Positions 23,617-31,554 of a stretch of 64,000 bases of DNA are shown one piece after another (positions within the stretch are counted from its first letter, which is position 1; each line of letters begins with the position of its first letter). This stretch comes from Ferdinandcohnia sp036965045 (GTDB lineage: Bacteria > Bacillota > Bacilli > Bacillales > Bacillaceae_L): positions 1 to 64,000 of the forward strand of contig NZ_JBALOV010000038.1 in NCBI RefSeq assembly GCF_036965045.1, read 5' to 3'. The notes beneath the pieces are model-generated. The model searched no databases. It was not told the origin of the DNA and was given only the letters and a program-made list of their open reading frames with translations. The position numbers were made by a program, and so were the translations under genes.

Positions 23617-24954
23617 TTATAGGACAATTGCTGCAATCCAGCCGAATATGATCAGTGGAATATTATAGTGTAAAAATGTCGGTACACATGTATCCCAAAT
23701 ATGATTATGCTGACCATCCACATTTAATCCAGCAGTTGGACCAAGCGTACTATCTGAAGCTGGAGAACCGGCATCACCTAATGCTGCAGCTGTACCAAAG
23801 ATGGCAATTGTCGCCATAGGGCTAAATCCTAGCTCCATGCATAACGGTATAAAAATAGTTGCAATGATTGGAATGGTTGAAAAAGAAGATCCAATCCCCA
23901 TAGTAACTAATAGACCTACAATCAGCATCATTAACGCTGCAAGTGATTGATTTCCATTCATTAGAGCTGCTGACTGCTTTACAAGCTCTTCAACATCTCC
24001 TGTTGCATTAATTACAGCTGCAAACCCAGAAGCTGTGATCATAACGAAACCAATGAATGCCATCATTTTCATCCCGCCAGTGATCACTTCATCAGCTTGA
24101 CTCACTTTCATTGAGCCACTGAAATAAAGCACTGTGATACCAGCTAATGCTCCCAGAATCATGCCATCTACATCATAAATTTGTGAAAGTGTTAACTGTA
24201 CACCTAATGTCACTAACACAGAAAGAAAAGCGAAGGTAATACTCTTTTTAGTATAATTTGTTTTTGTATTTGAGTCGTTTGTTATTTCAATTGTTTTATA
24301 TTGTTTCGGCTTACGGTAAGAAAAAAAGATGGCGACAAGTAATCCAACAACCATCCCTGCGGTTGGGATCAACATGGCGACTGGAATGTCTCTTTTGGTT
24401 ACCTCTAATCCACTCTCAAGCATATACTGTTGTAAGAGCCCATGGAAAATCTCGCCGAATCCGACCGGTAGTGCAATATAAGGCGCTGTTAAACCAAATG
24501 TAATAACGGTAGCGACCAATCGACGATCAATTTCAAGCTCATTAAATACCTTTAATAAAGGTGGGATTAAAATAGGAATAAATGCAATATGAACAGGTAC
24601 AAGATTTTGAGATGAAATAGAAATGGCTAAAATGATAAGGATAATCAAAACCTTTGAATAGGTTTTACGTTTGCTATCTCCTTGCTGCCCAACCATTTTT
24701 ATTGCAAGATCCACCATTGCATCTGGTAATCCTGTTTTCGAAATGGCTACTGCAAAACTGCCGAGTAGTGCATAGCTTAATGCAACTGTGGCATTTCCGC
24801 CTAATCCATCCGTAAACGCTGAAACAGTCGTTGCGACATCAAGACCACCGGTAAGTCCTCCGACAATCGCCCCCACTGCAAGAGCAACTACTACATTGAT
24901 ACGACATAAACTTAAAATTAGCATAACAAGCACGGCTATAACAACTGCATTCAT
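23617..24954 (-). CDS. yuiF: YuiF, Na+/H+ antiporter-family transporter
   Basis: A 445-residue polytopic protein of the NhaC/ArsB-like ion-transporter superfamily, with about eleven helices. Conserved stretches are TDGLGGNATVALSYALLGSFAV in the first half (quoted in part: LGGNATVALSYALLGSF) and LGDAGSPASDSTLGPTAG near the C-terminus. The B. subtilis orthologue YuiF has been described as a putative transporter of an amino acid or ion. The synteny yuiD-yuiE-yuiF-yuiG is conserved. Substrate uncertain. Confidence 0.85.
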   Translation of the reverse strand: MNAVVIAVLVMLILSLCRINVVVALAVGAIVGGLTGGLDVATTVSAFTDGLGGNATVALSYALLGSFAVAISKTGLPDAMVDLAIKMVGQQGDSKRKTYSKVLIILIILAISISSQNLVPVHIAFIPILIPPLLKVFNELEIDRRLVATVITFGLTAPYIALPVGFGEIFHGLLQQYMLESGLEVTKRDIPVAMLIPTAGMVVGLLVAIFFSYRKPKQYKTIEITNDSNTKTNYTKKSITFAFLSVLVTLGVQLTLSQIYDVDGMILGALAGITVLYFSGSMKVSQADEVITGGMKMMAFIGFVMITASGFAAVINATGDVEELVKQSAALMNGNQSLAALMMLIVGLLVTMGIGSSFSTIPIIATIFIPLCMELGFSPMATIAIFGTAAALGDAGSPASDSTLGPTAGLNVDGQHNHIWDTCVPTFLHYNIPLIIFGWIAAIVL

Positions 24955-25100
24955 GGTGTGAACTCCTTCTTGTAGAAATTTATTTACTCTTGCTTTAGTT
25001 TGTTAAATTGGTAGAGAGCTAAATTCCTAAACTACATTATCATAGGTTAGCTGAAAACGTCAATGGAATTTTTTTGTGAGAGAGGGTGTTTGGTAGGGAT

Positions 25101-25132
25101 AAATAAAAGAAGCCTACTCTTTGGTAGACTTC
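25101..25132 (-). terminator. terminator of pepA
   Basis: GAAG-C-CTAC (25109-25117) / GTAG-A-CTTC with a short loop; TTTTATTT follows on the minus strand. It lies just downstream of the pepA stop at 25140. Confidence 0.75.
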
Positions 25133-25139
25133 CTAGTAA

Positions 25140-26645
25140 TTATTCTTTTGTTTCGCCAAATCTTTCTACTAAAGTTGCAAGCGTACGGACCATAACCCCA
25201 GTTGCCCCTGCAGGTCCTAGGTTATGAGCAGATGTAGTTGTTGCTGTACCAGCAATATCCAGGTGTACCCAAGGTGTATCCTCTGCAAATTCACCAAGGA
25301 AAGTACCGGCAAAAATCGCATGACCGTCACGGCCTGGGGAATTATTCAAATCTGCCACCTGGCTTTTACGGACACGCTTTTTATGGTTTTCTGTAATAGG
25401 TAGGCGCCAGATTGGTTCACCGGCTTCGATTGAAGCTTCTAACACTTCTTCAAAGAAGTCTTCATTATTTGTCATTGCACCCGTTATATCATTTCCTAAT
25501 GCTACAATCACTCCACCCGTTAATGTTGCGACATCAACTAAATAAGAGGCCCCATGGAACTTCGCATATGTAATCCCATCTGCTAACGCAAGACGACCTT
25601 CTGCATCTGTATTTAGAATTTCGATGGTTTTGCCATTCATTGAAGTCACGACATCGTCCGGCTTAAAGGCTTCACCACTGATCATGTTATCGGTTGATGG
25701 GATGACAGCAATAACATTCTTTTCAGGTCGAAGCTCGCCAATAATTTCCATCGCACCTAATACAGCTGCAGCACCACCCATATCCGACTTCATACCAACA
25801 ATGCCGTCCTTTGGCTTGATCGAATAACCGCCTGTATCAAAGGTAATCCCTTTTCCGACCAGACCTACGACATCCTCCCAGTCTTCTTTACCTTGATATT
25901 TAAGGACAATCATTTTGGGTGGCTCTACTGAACCTTTATTTACCGCTAAAAGTGCACCCATACCCAGTTTTTCCATGTCTTCTTTTTCGAGGATTTCTAT
26001 CTCAAACCCATACTTTGTTCCTATTTCAGTTGCATAATTTGCTAAATCTGTTGCGGTTAGCATATTTCCTGGAAGATTAACAAGTGTTCTTGCGGAGTTT
26101 GTACCTTGTCCATATGCATATCCTACTGTTAAACTTGCCTCAACCTCATCTGCATCAGCATCTGTATATATGACAACATTTTCAACTTTCTTTTCTGGTT
26201 CGTTTGATTTTTGCTTATAATCAGCAAAATGATAGGTAGACAATGCAAGTGCTTCCCCAAATGCGTGAGCAACATCATGAACACCTACCGCTTCTGTTAC
26301 AAAGGAATCTAAACCAACGGCGAAGCTTCCAATTTTTGCATCATCAATTTCTTTAACAGCCTTTCCGAAGGCTTCTCTTAGTGATTCGAAGGATTGCACA
26401 TCTTCCTTTCCCAGTCCGAGAAAATATACACGTTTGATAGGAGCCTTTCCTAAAGTATGTACTTTTGAAACGATATTTTGCTTTGTTGATATATCTCCTT
26501 CTTTTAAAAGCACTGTAATTTGACCGTCTACTAAAGAATCTAATTCTTGTGTTAGCCCGGTTGTCTTTTGATTTTTCGCATATAAACCAATTAGTATGGC
26601 TTCATGTGCATCCTGCACCTTAACTTCATTTTTTACAGTAAACAT
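25140..26645 (-). CDS. pepA: M17 leucyl aminopeptidase (PepA/YuiE)
   Basis: A 501-residue cytosolic aminopeptidase that removes N-terminal residues using two metal ions. The C-terminal catalytic domain carries GKGITFDTGGYSIKP (catalytic lysine and metal aspartate, about 265-278), KSDMGGAAAVLG, and the family signature NTDAEGRL at 345-352. The length is standard for the family. It corresponds to B. subtilis YuiE, upstream of yuiF. It should act in peptide turnover and probably assembles as a hexamer, as known for the family. Confidence 0.95.
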   Translation of the reverse strand: MFTVKNEVKVQDAHEAILIGLYAKNQKTTGLTQELDSLVDGQITVLLKEGDISTKQNIVSKVHTLGKAPIKRVYFLGLGKEDVQSFESLREAFGKAVKEIDDAKIGSFAVGLDSFVTEAVGVHDVAHAFGEALALSTYHFADYKQKSNEPEKKVENVVIYTDADADEVEASLTVGYAYGQGTNSARTLVNLPGNMLTATDLANYATEIGTKYGFEIEILEKEDMEKLGMGALLAVNKGSVEPPKMIVLKYQGKEDWEDVVGLVGKGITFDTGGYSIKPKDGIVGMKSDMGGAAAVLGAMEIIGELRPEKNVIAVIPSTDNMISGEAFKPDDVVTSMNGKTIEILNTDAEGRLALADGITYAKFHGASYLVDVATLTGGVIVALGNDITGAMTNNEDFFEEVLEASIEAGEPIWRLPITENHKKRVRKSQVADLNNSPGRDGHAIFAGTFLGEFAEDTPWVHLDIAGTATTTSAHNLGPAGATGVMVRTLATLVERFGETKE

Positions 26646-26696
26646 CTCAACACCTCCAACTATATTTCACCTTTATATTATAAACTTCGAGTTAAC

Positions 26697-26880
26697 AAAT
26701 ACGCCTTGGCGTATTTGCGTCCAGATTTTTTAGGCCCACACGATGTGGGTCACAAAGACGTTGCCACAGGATGTGGCGATCTTAGTCTTTGACCTTATGC
26801 TCGAAAAGTTTCCTTTTAAAATCTGTGGCATCCGCCGGAGGCTTTAACTTTATTCAGCCTGGTCGCCCCCACTGAATAGT
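26697..26880. repeat. palindrome-rich intergenic element with nested hairpins
   Basis: A 184-base stretch in the gap between pepA and yuiD, full of inverted repeats: AAATACGCC/GGCGTATTT (26697-26716); CCCACA/TGTGGG (26735-26749); GCCACA/TGTGGC (26763-26777) nested inside AAAGAC/GTCTTT (26754-26790); CAGATTTT (26722-26729) with AAAATCTG (26818-26825) enclosing the previous ones; TATTCAG/CTGAATA (26851-26878). It is more GC-rich than its flanks and does not code. The nested layout suggests a structured RNA or a mobile repeat. I recall similar sequence recurring in other Bacillaceae genomes but cannot verify it. Confidence 0.65.
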
Positions 26881-26978
26881 ATACTCTTATTACATTCATC
26901 CGACCACTTATATAGATAAAGGACTTCTGCTCAATAAAGTTAATATTTCATCTTACAACCATTGATTAAGATTTTATT

Positions 26979-27007
26979 TTGCAGGCTACAGTAAATTCTT
27001 TTATAAT
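26979..27007 (+). promoter_or_regulatory. sigma-A promoter of yuiD
   Basis: TTGCAG (26979-26984), a 17-base spacer and TATAAT (27002-27007) in a plus-oriented intergenic region with yuiD as the next gene, about 125 bases downstream. Confidence 0.7.
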
Positions 27008-27132
27008 AGTAGAAAGCTATAAGTGCATATTTTACCCATGATTCTCATAAAATGAAATTTATATTTCCTTGAAAGACATTTTTAATTAAATAAAAAACAA
27101 GCGTATTTTTTTAACGAGAGGACGTAGTTTAC

Positions 27133-27603
27133 ATGGAGCTTTTTACAAATTTCCCCCTATGGGCGGCCCTTGCTGCAATTGGATTTGCGCAATTTGTTAA
27201 GGTCCCTCTGCATTTTATTTTGACCAAAAAAATTGATTGGTCTTTGATTACGAGCACTGGTGGTATGCCGAGCTCACATTCAGCTGCAGTAACGGCCTTA
27301 ACAACTGGGATTGCCCTTGAGCAAGGAGTTGGTTCACCTTTTTTCGCAATCTCGACCGTATTTGCTGTCATCGTTATGTTTGATGCCTCAGGTGTTCGCA
27401 GACATGCTGGCGAGCAGGCTACTGTTTTAAACCAACTAGTTGCGGATTTTCAAAAATTTGCGGAGGATGCAAAACTTTGGCCAAGGCTTGATGAGGCAGG
27501 AAAAAGAAGAGAGTTAAAAGAGCTATTAGGGCATAAGCCCATCGAAGTATTTTTTGGCGGTTTAACAGGGATCTTATTAACTTTAGTTCTGCATATTTTA
27601 TAA
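27133..27603 (+). CDS. yuiD: YuiD, divergent PAP2 family protein (DUF212)
   Basis: A 156-residue membrane protein of the DUF212 group, a divergent relative of PAP2 phosphatases. Family stretches are TSTGGMPSSHSAAVTALTTG (about 46-65, containing the phosphatase-like SGxxSSH pattern), GVRRHAGEQA, and ELLGHKPIEVFFGGLTGI near the end. About four hydrophobic helices. Biochemical role not established. Its position between yuiE and yuiC follows B. subtilis. It has its own promoter and a terminator shared with yuiC. Confidence 0.9.
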   Translation: MELFTNFPLWAALAAIGFAQFVKVPLHFILTKKIDWSLITSTGGMPSSHSAAVTALTTGIALEQGVGSPFFAISTVFAVIVMFDASGVRRHAGEQATVLNQLVADFQKFAEDAKLWPRLDEAGKRRELKELLGHKPIEVFFGGLTGILLTLVLHIL

Positions 27604-27608
27604 AATAA

Positions 27609-27639
27609 AACAGGCTAATCATTTTAGCCTGTTAACTTT
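27609..27639. terminator. bidirectional terminator between yuiD and yuiC
   Basis: AACAGGCTAA (27609-27618) / TTAGCCTGTT (27624-27633) followed by AACTTTTTT on the plus strand; convergent stops at 27603 and 27632. Confidence 0.88.
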
Positions 27640-28315
27640 TTTCACCTAATATTTGTTGACGGAAGACCTGCATCGATTTATCCTCATTCATTGCTGCAAT
27701 TTCTTCTTCAGATATTTTACCATCACCCATTTTAATCACATAAACATCAAGGGTTTTCTTCCCCCATTTATTATAAACATCATTAACTGTTTCATAATAC
27801 AAATCAATTTTATTCCCTTTAATGGCTCCACCTTTGTCAGCAACCACACCATACCCATAATCGGGGATAAATAGAATCGTTCCAATCGGAAAGACGCTTA
27901 AATCTGCAGCAATTGTAGAATACAGATCACGCTTAACCTTCACACCTGAGTAGGTAATCCCATAAGAGGGATGGTTCGCATCTTTACCTGTTGATTCAAC
28001 TCCTGCGGTGTATCCAGTCGCGACAACTGTTTTTGTCGGGTATTTCGAAAAATCAATAGCCTCTTCGATTGGTATTGTACTTTCAACACTCGAAGCCATA
28101 ACCGTTTTATTTCCATGAGTAAAAAAGATGAATTTTGAAGCCAATCCTATACCTTTCATCACAACTGTTTGCGATCTCTCTTTTATGTGGTCGCTTGCCC
28201 AGTTTGTAAGATCTTTTGTTTGTACTCCTGAAAAAGATTGGAACGTCGTAAATAGTGCAAAAGCCACTAGTATTGTCATTGCACTTCTTCTTAGAATTGT
28301 GTTCAAATGAAACAC
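27632..28315 (-). CDS. yuiC: YuiC, 3D-domain secreted protein (Sps/MltA-like fold)
   Basis: A 227-residue exported protein with an N-terminal signal or anchor (about 10-28). The C-terminal 3D domain, a double-psi barrel resembling lytic transglycosylase MltA and stationary-phase Sps/RpfB-type cell-wall enzymes, shows ATGYTAGVESTGK, PSYGITYSG and the three aspartates in IPDYGYGVVADKGGAIKGNKIDLY (quoted: YGYGVVADKGGAIKG). It probably cleaves peptidoglycan. The start is GTG with GAGAGGAG upstream. Single-gene unit. Confidence 0.9.
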   Translation of the reverse strand: MFHLNTILRRSAMTILVAFALFTTFQSFSGVQTKDLTNWASDHIKERSQTVVMKGIGLASKFIFFTHGNKTVMASSVESTIPIEEAIDFSKYPTKTVVATGYTAGVESTGKDANHPSYGITYSGVKVKRDLYSTIAADLSVFPIGTILFIPDYGYGVVADKGGAIKGNKIDLYYETVNDVYNKWGKKTLDVYVIKMGDGKISEEEIAAMNEDKSMQVFRQQILGEKS

Positions 28316-28394
28316 ATTTTTCCACTCCTCTCACGACTCTATTTCTTTCCAATTTGGTTTGAAATTATTCGTTTTAGGGTGGAAATTGATTCCA

Positions 28395-28440
28395 AATAAA
28401 AGAAACGTAAGGATTTTATCTCAAAATCCTTACGTTTCTT
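28395..28440 (-). terminator. terminator of yuiB
   Basis: Perfect 18-bp stem, AAGAAACGTAAGGATTTT (28400-28417) with its complement at 28423-28440, five-base loop; T-rich tail on the minus strand. Confidence 0.92.
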
Positions 28441-28468
28441 CTCATCTTACTTATATGAAAGTGACTTT

Positions 28469-28795
28469 CTAGAACATTCTGTATCCTTTTTTGCGGAGGA
28501 GCTTAATGACCACTCCTGATAAAATTGCACCAGCAAGACCGCTCAGCAGAATCGCAATATCTAATGGGGCTAACGTTATAATACTGGTCCCCAAAGAGCG
28601 AAATGCAGTTCCAGGGGAGGTGAAATAGTCGAGAAAGGAAACCTCTTGAATAATGGCTATCGCAATAATCGGATAGATAATAGCCATGATCCACGACATC
28701 CGTAAAAGCATATTAAGGATGAATCCAATTCCAAAAAATAATACAAAAAACAATAGCATCGAAATTAATAAAATCGGTAAAAAACTAAGTGACAT
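28469..28795 (-). CDS. yuiB: YuiB family membrane protein
   Basis: A 108-residue protein with three hydrophobic segments (about 5-30, 33-50 and 75-97) and a short basic C-terminus (LLRKKGYRMF). Its place between yuiC and yumB matches B. subtilis YuiB; function unknown. AGGAGG lies nine bases before the ATG at 28795, so the in-frame GTG two codons earlier is not used. I find no clear yuiA gene beside it. Confidence 0.75.
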   Translation of the reverse strand: MSLSFLPILLISMLLFFVLFFGIGFILNMLLRMSWIMAIIYPIIAIAIIQEVSFLDYFTSPGTAFRSLGTSIITLAPLDIAILLSGLAGAILSGVVIKLLRKKGYRMF

Positions 28796-28910
28796 GGCCA
28801 CTTACCTCCTAGTAACAAATACACAAGCGTCTAAAGCGACGGACAAATCCCCTCCTAGTTTACTAGAGGAATAGAACTTAAGTCAATTGATTTCACTTTG
28901 GATAGATGGC

Positions 28911-28946
28911 TAAAAAAAAGGAATGTGAGTCTCCCCACATTCCTTT
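28911..28946 (-). terminator. terminator of yumB
   Basis: AAAGGAATGTG (28917-28927) / CACATTCCTTT (28936-28946), eight T following on the minus strand; eight bases from the yumB stop. Confidence 0.92.
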
Positions 28947-28954
28947 ACACAATC

Positions 28955-30172
28955 TTAAAAGAACTTTAATTTACCTTTTTTCAGAACAAGTGATGGACCA
29001 CCCACGATGAATAGTGCACGATTATCGATTACTTTTTTCATGAATGCTGCTTTAGAACCCCAGATTTTCCTTCCAAATACAACACCGATTCCGTCATGCT
29101 CACCTAGTGAACATACAGTTCCTTTGTTATCGAATGAAAATTCGCCAAGCTCACCTTGTCCACGAACTAGAACAGCGATGTTTTTCGCAACCAATGCACC
29201 TTGTTGCATTGCAATTTGTGCAGTTGGAGGATATGGGCGATTGATTTCTTCGTTAATAACTAATGAGCTATCTCCAACAAAGAAAATATTGTCATGTCCT
29301 GGTGCACGAAGCTGTTTGTCGACCTTCACACGTCCACGCATTGCTTCAAAACCAGAGGCATCGATTACACTGTTACCGCGTACGCCTGCTGCCCAAACGA
29401 CAGTACCAGCTTTAATTTCTTCAGTAACATCATCCTTACCAACGATGATTCCTTCTGGTGTTCCTTCTTTAATTGCCGTACCGATCTTAAATTCTACACC
29501 TTTTTTCTCAAGGTGGTTCACAGCATATTCAACCAGTTCAGGGTCGAAGCCTGGTAATACAGTTGGTGCAGCTTCAACACAATAAATTTTCACTTTATTT
29601 TGATCAACATCATATTCACGGCAAAGCTCAGGAACTCGGTTAACGAGTTCTCCTAAGAACTCAATTCCAGTAAATCCTGCCCCACCAACAACAATCGTAA
29701 GACGGGTATCGTCTTTTTCTTCTTCTGTATTATAAGTAGCAAATTGATATTCAATATGCTCTCTTATTTGACGTGCTGTATTAACGTTCGAAATCGTAAA
29801 TGCATGTTCTTTTAAACCTTTAATTCCAAATGTCTCAGATTCTCCGCCCAATGCCACAACTAAATAATCATATTCAACTTGTGAATCATCTTCAAGGATT
29901 ACACGTCTTCCGTCGGTGTCAATCTTTGCTACAGACCCTTTTACAAATTTCACTTTATGACTACTAATTACATCTTCAACTTGGTAACGTACACGATCTG
30001 CATGTAAAGTACCCGCTGAAGCTTCATGTAACCAAGTGGTTTCATAATGATAATCATTTTTATTAACAAGTGTAATCTCAGCTTCGTTTACACCTAATGT
30101 TTTTTGTAGGTTAACAATCGTAGTTAATCCACCATATCCTGCACCTAAAACGACGATTTTTGGCTTTCTCAC
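28955..30172 (-). CDS. yumB: YumB, type II NADH dehydrogenase-like flavoprotein
   Basis: A non-proton-pumping NADH:quinone oxidoreductase family protein of about 405 residues. The N-terminal FAD-binding GxGxxG is VLGAGYGGLTT. The second (NADH) nucleotide motif is VVGGAGFTGIEFLGEL near residue 165. The FAD/quinone region FVGDSSLVINEE and PPTAQIAMQQG near 310-330 is typical of NDH-2. The frame extends to GTG 30187, but B. subtilis YumB begins at MRKPKIVVLGAG, so the GTG at 30172 is chosen; the ribosome-binding site does not decide it. A Rex-like site lies upstream. Confidence 0.9.
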   Translation of the reverse strand: MRKPKIVVLGAGYGGLTTIVNLQKTLGVNEAEITLVNKNDYHYETTWLHEASAGTLHADRVRYQVEDVISSHKVKFVKGSVAKIDTDGRRVILEDDSQVEYDYLVVALGGESETFGIKGLKEHAFTISNVNTARQIREHIEYQFATYNTEEEKDDTRLTIVVGGAGFTGIEFLGELVNRVPELCREYDVDQNKVKIYCVEAAPTVLPGFDPELVEYAVNHLEKKGVEFKIGTAIKEGTPEGIIVGKDDVTEEIKAGTVVWAAGVRGNSVIDASGFEAMRGRVKVDKQLRAPGHDNIFFVGDSSLVINEEINRPYPPTAQIAMQQGALVAKNIAVLVRGQGELGEFSFDNKGTVCSLGEHDGIGVVFGRKIWGSKAAFMKKVIDNRALFIVGGPSLVLKKGKLKFF

Positions 30173-30262
30173 TGTAATCACGCCCACCTTTTCTTTTTTT
30201 GCAGTAAAATATCTCTTTCTCCTATTTTCAACTGCATGGTCTGGTTTTATTGATAAAATAGT

Positions 30263-30280
30263 TTGTGATATCTTTCACGT
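30263..30280. promoter_or_regulatory. possible Rex (redox repressor) site upstream of yumB
   Basis: TTGTGATATCTTTCACGT resembles the Rex operator TTGTGAA-N4-TTCACAA: TTGTGA and TTCAC are kept, and the last two positions differ. It lies 91 bases upstream of the chosen yumB start. Rex senses the NADH/NAD ratio and represses ndh in B. subtilis, so placement before an NADH dehydrogenase gene is meaningful. The site is read from sequence; the binding is inferred. Confidence 0.5.
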
Positions 30281-30485
30281 AAGATACCATGATTGGACAT
30301 AAAAGATTGAGACATTTGTCAAAAAGTTTTACTATTTAATATCCATATCCTATAATATGCCTTTTATATTGATATTTCAAGTACTTAAGGGGCATTTTTA
30401 AACTTAAGAATATTTAAAAAACAACAGTTTTTTACATTTGTAAGAAAATTGTCAATTCGCGAGGTTAAAAGTTGCCACAAAATGG

Positions 30486-30522
30486 TCAAAAAAAAGTCAA
30501 GCTTAAAATAAGCCTGACTTTT
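30486..30522 (-). terminator. terminator of yutM
   Basis: AAAAGTCA plus GCTT (30492-30504) pairs with AAGC plus TGACTTTT (30510-30522); a long T-run follows on the minus strand, four bases from the yutM stop. Confidence 0.88.
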
Positions 30523-30525
30523 GGA

Positions 30526-30891
30526 TTAACAATTTTCAGGTGTTCCAACCTTGGTAGCCGTGCGGAAGGAAGAACCACAACCGCAGGATGCAATTGCATT
30601 CGGATTATCGATGGTAAATCCACCGCCCATGAGGGATTGTTTAAAGTCAATTTTTACACCCGTTAAAATCGGGGCATCTTCTTTATTGATTATAATTTTG
30701 ATCCCGTGTTGTTCATCATGTAAATCCTCTTCATTCACTTCCTGTTCAAAGCCCATTCCGTAAGAAAGTCCACTACACCCGCCACCTTTAACAGCAACAC
30801 GTAAGTATGAGCCTTCTTCATCATTCTGTTTCATCATATCTTTAATTTGAAAAGCAGCTGCTTCAGAAATAGAAACGACTTGATTTGTCAC
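30526..30891 (-). CDS. yutM: A-type iron-sulfur carrier, YutM (ErpA/IscA-like)
   Basis: A 121-residue A-type carrier for [Fe-S] clusters. The three conserved cysteines are in GGGCSGLSYG and in SCGCGSSFRTATKVGTPENC (C-x-C). The family passes clusters from SufU/SufBCD scaffolds to target apoproteins. The start is GTG with AAGGAGG upstream. A strong sigma-A promoter lies at 30930-30958. It is close to other Fe-S and NADH-related genes (yutI, yumB, yutJ), as in B. subtilis. Confidence 0.93.
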   Translation of the reverse strand: MTNQVVSISEAAAFQIKDMMKQNDEEGSYLRVAVKGGGCSGLSYGMGFEQEVNEEDLHDEQHGIKIIINKEDAPILTGVKIDFKQSLMGGGFTIDNPNAIASCGCGSSFRTATKVGTPENC

Positions 30892-30929
30892 GTTCGTAAC
30901 CTCCTTCTTTAAATCAGGTTATTACTATA

Positions 30930-30958
30930 AGTATAATGTTAAATTCAGTTTGATACAA
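30930..30958 (-). promoter_or_regulatory. sigma-A promoter of yutM
   Basis: On the minus strand TTGTAT, 17 bases, TATACT; about 38 bases upstream of the yutM start. A second candidate further upstream reads TTGTGG, 17 bases, TATACT (with -10 at 30993-30998). Confidence 0.75.
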
Positions 30959-31006
30959 ATAATCCGTTCATTGTAAATTTTTTCTTTCCTTTAGTATAAA
31001 ATAATA

Positions 31007-31080
31007 TTTAGTTGACCACAATGAGATTATCCCCCGTTTTTTTTAGAAACTCTTCATTATTTAATGGAGAGTTTTCTTTA
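31007..31080 (+). ncRNA. candidate small RNA with C-run and terminator
   Basis: On the plus strand TTGTAA (30971-30976), 18 bases, TATAAA (30995-31000) could start a transcript near 31007. It would contain ATTATCCCCCG, a stretch complementary to a ribosome-binding site, then a T-run. It would end at the hairpin AAACTCTTCATT (31047-31058) / AATGGAGAGTTT (31063-31074) followed by a T-rich tail. No plus-strand gene lies upstream to use this terminator, and no ORF is present. The promoter overlaps a minus-strand -10, so it could be fortuitous. Confidence 0.35.
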
Positions 31081-31083
31081 TTT

Positions 31084-31116
31084 CCACAAGAAAAAGCAGT
31101 ACTCTGACTGCTTTTT
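31084..31116 (-). terminator. terminator of yuzB
   Basis: AAAAAGCAGT (31091-31100) / ACTGCTTTTT (31107-31116); 24 bases from the yuzB stop. Confidence 0.85.
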
Positions 31117-31139
31117 AAAAAATTTATATCAATATTGTA

Positions 31140-31376
31140 TTAGAACATTGGATTTTCTTCTAAATAGGCATAGATGTTTTCAACAAGCTCTTCAGCTGTT
31201 TCACCAGTAACTACATCCCCATTTACAAGAGCATAAAGTGACTCAAAACATTGTCCGCAATAACTAAGACATCCATATTCAATAACATCAAGATTTGGAT
31301 CCTGTTCGAGGATTTCCTTTGCTTTCTCGGAGCCACTTGCCAAATTACTAACACAAAATTCAATGATAGGATTCAC
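31140..31376 (-). CDS. yuzB: YuzB family protein (DUF1450)
   Basis: A 78-residue soluble protein matching YuzB: VNPIIEFCVSNLASGS at the start, and a CxxC in YGCLSYCGQCFESLYALV, ending EENPMF. Multiple cysteines suggest metal or redox chemistry, but the role is unknown. The frame extends to 31433, but GAGGTG nine bases before the GTG at 31376 and the family start (NPMIEF in B. subtilis) fix the shorter form. Divergent from yutJ. Confidence 0.88.
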   Translation of the reverse strand: MNPIIEFCVSNLASGSEKAKEILEQDPNLDVIEYGCLSYCGQCFESLYALVNGDVVTGETAEELVENIYAYLEENPMF

Positions 31377-31554
31377 TGGTATTTTCACCTCACTACAATT
31401 TCTTATCGTACTCTCTTTTCTTCCATTCGTCAATTTTACGGATATGAGTTGTTATTTTGTCACAATTTCGCTATACTTTATGTGGATTTGAAGGATTACA
31501 GATAAATAATGAAAACGTTTCAACTAAAGAGAGGAACAAAAGGGGATAATCATC

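Noticed and set aside
26604..26792. Plus-strand frame of 62 codons across the pepA start and the structured repeat
   Set aside because: It has no ribosome-binding site, runs antisense to pepA and reads through hairpins. Peptides of this kind are a common false product of the repeat.
28802..28954. A yuiA-like gene or short leader peptide before yuiB
   Set aside because: A 14-codon frame starting at a TTG after GGAGGGG ends in the yuiB ribosome-binding site, but the spacing is poor and the cysteine-rich YuiA sequence is not present.
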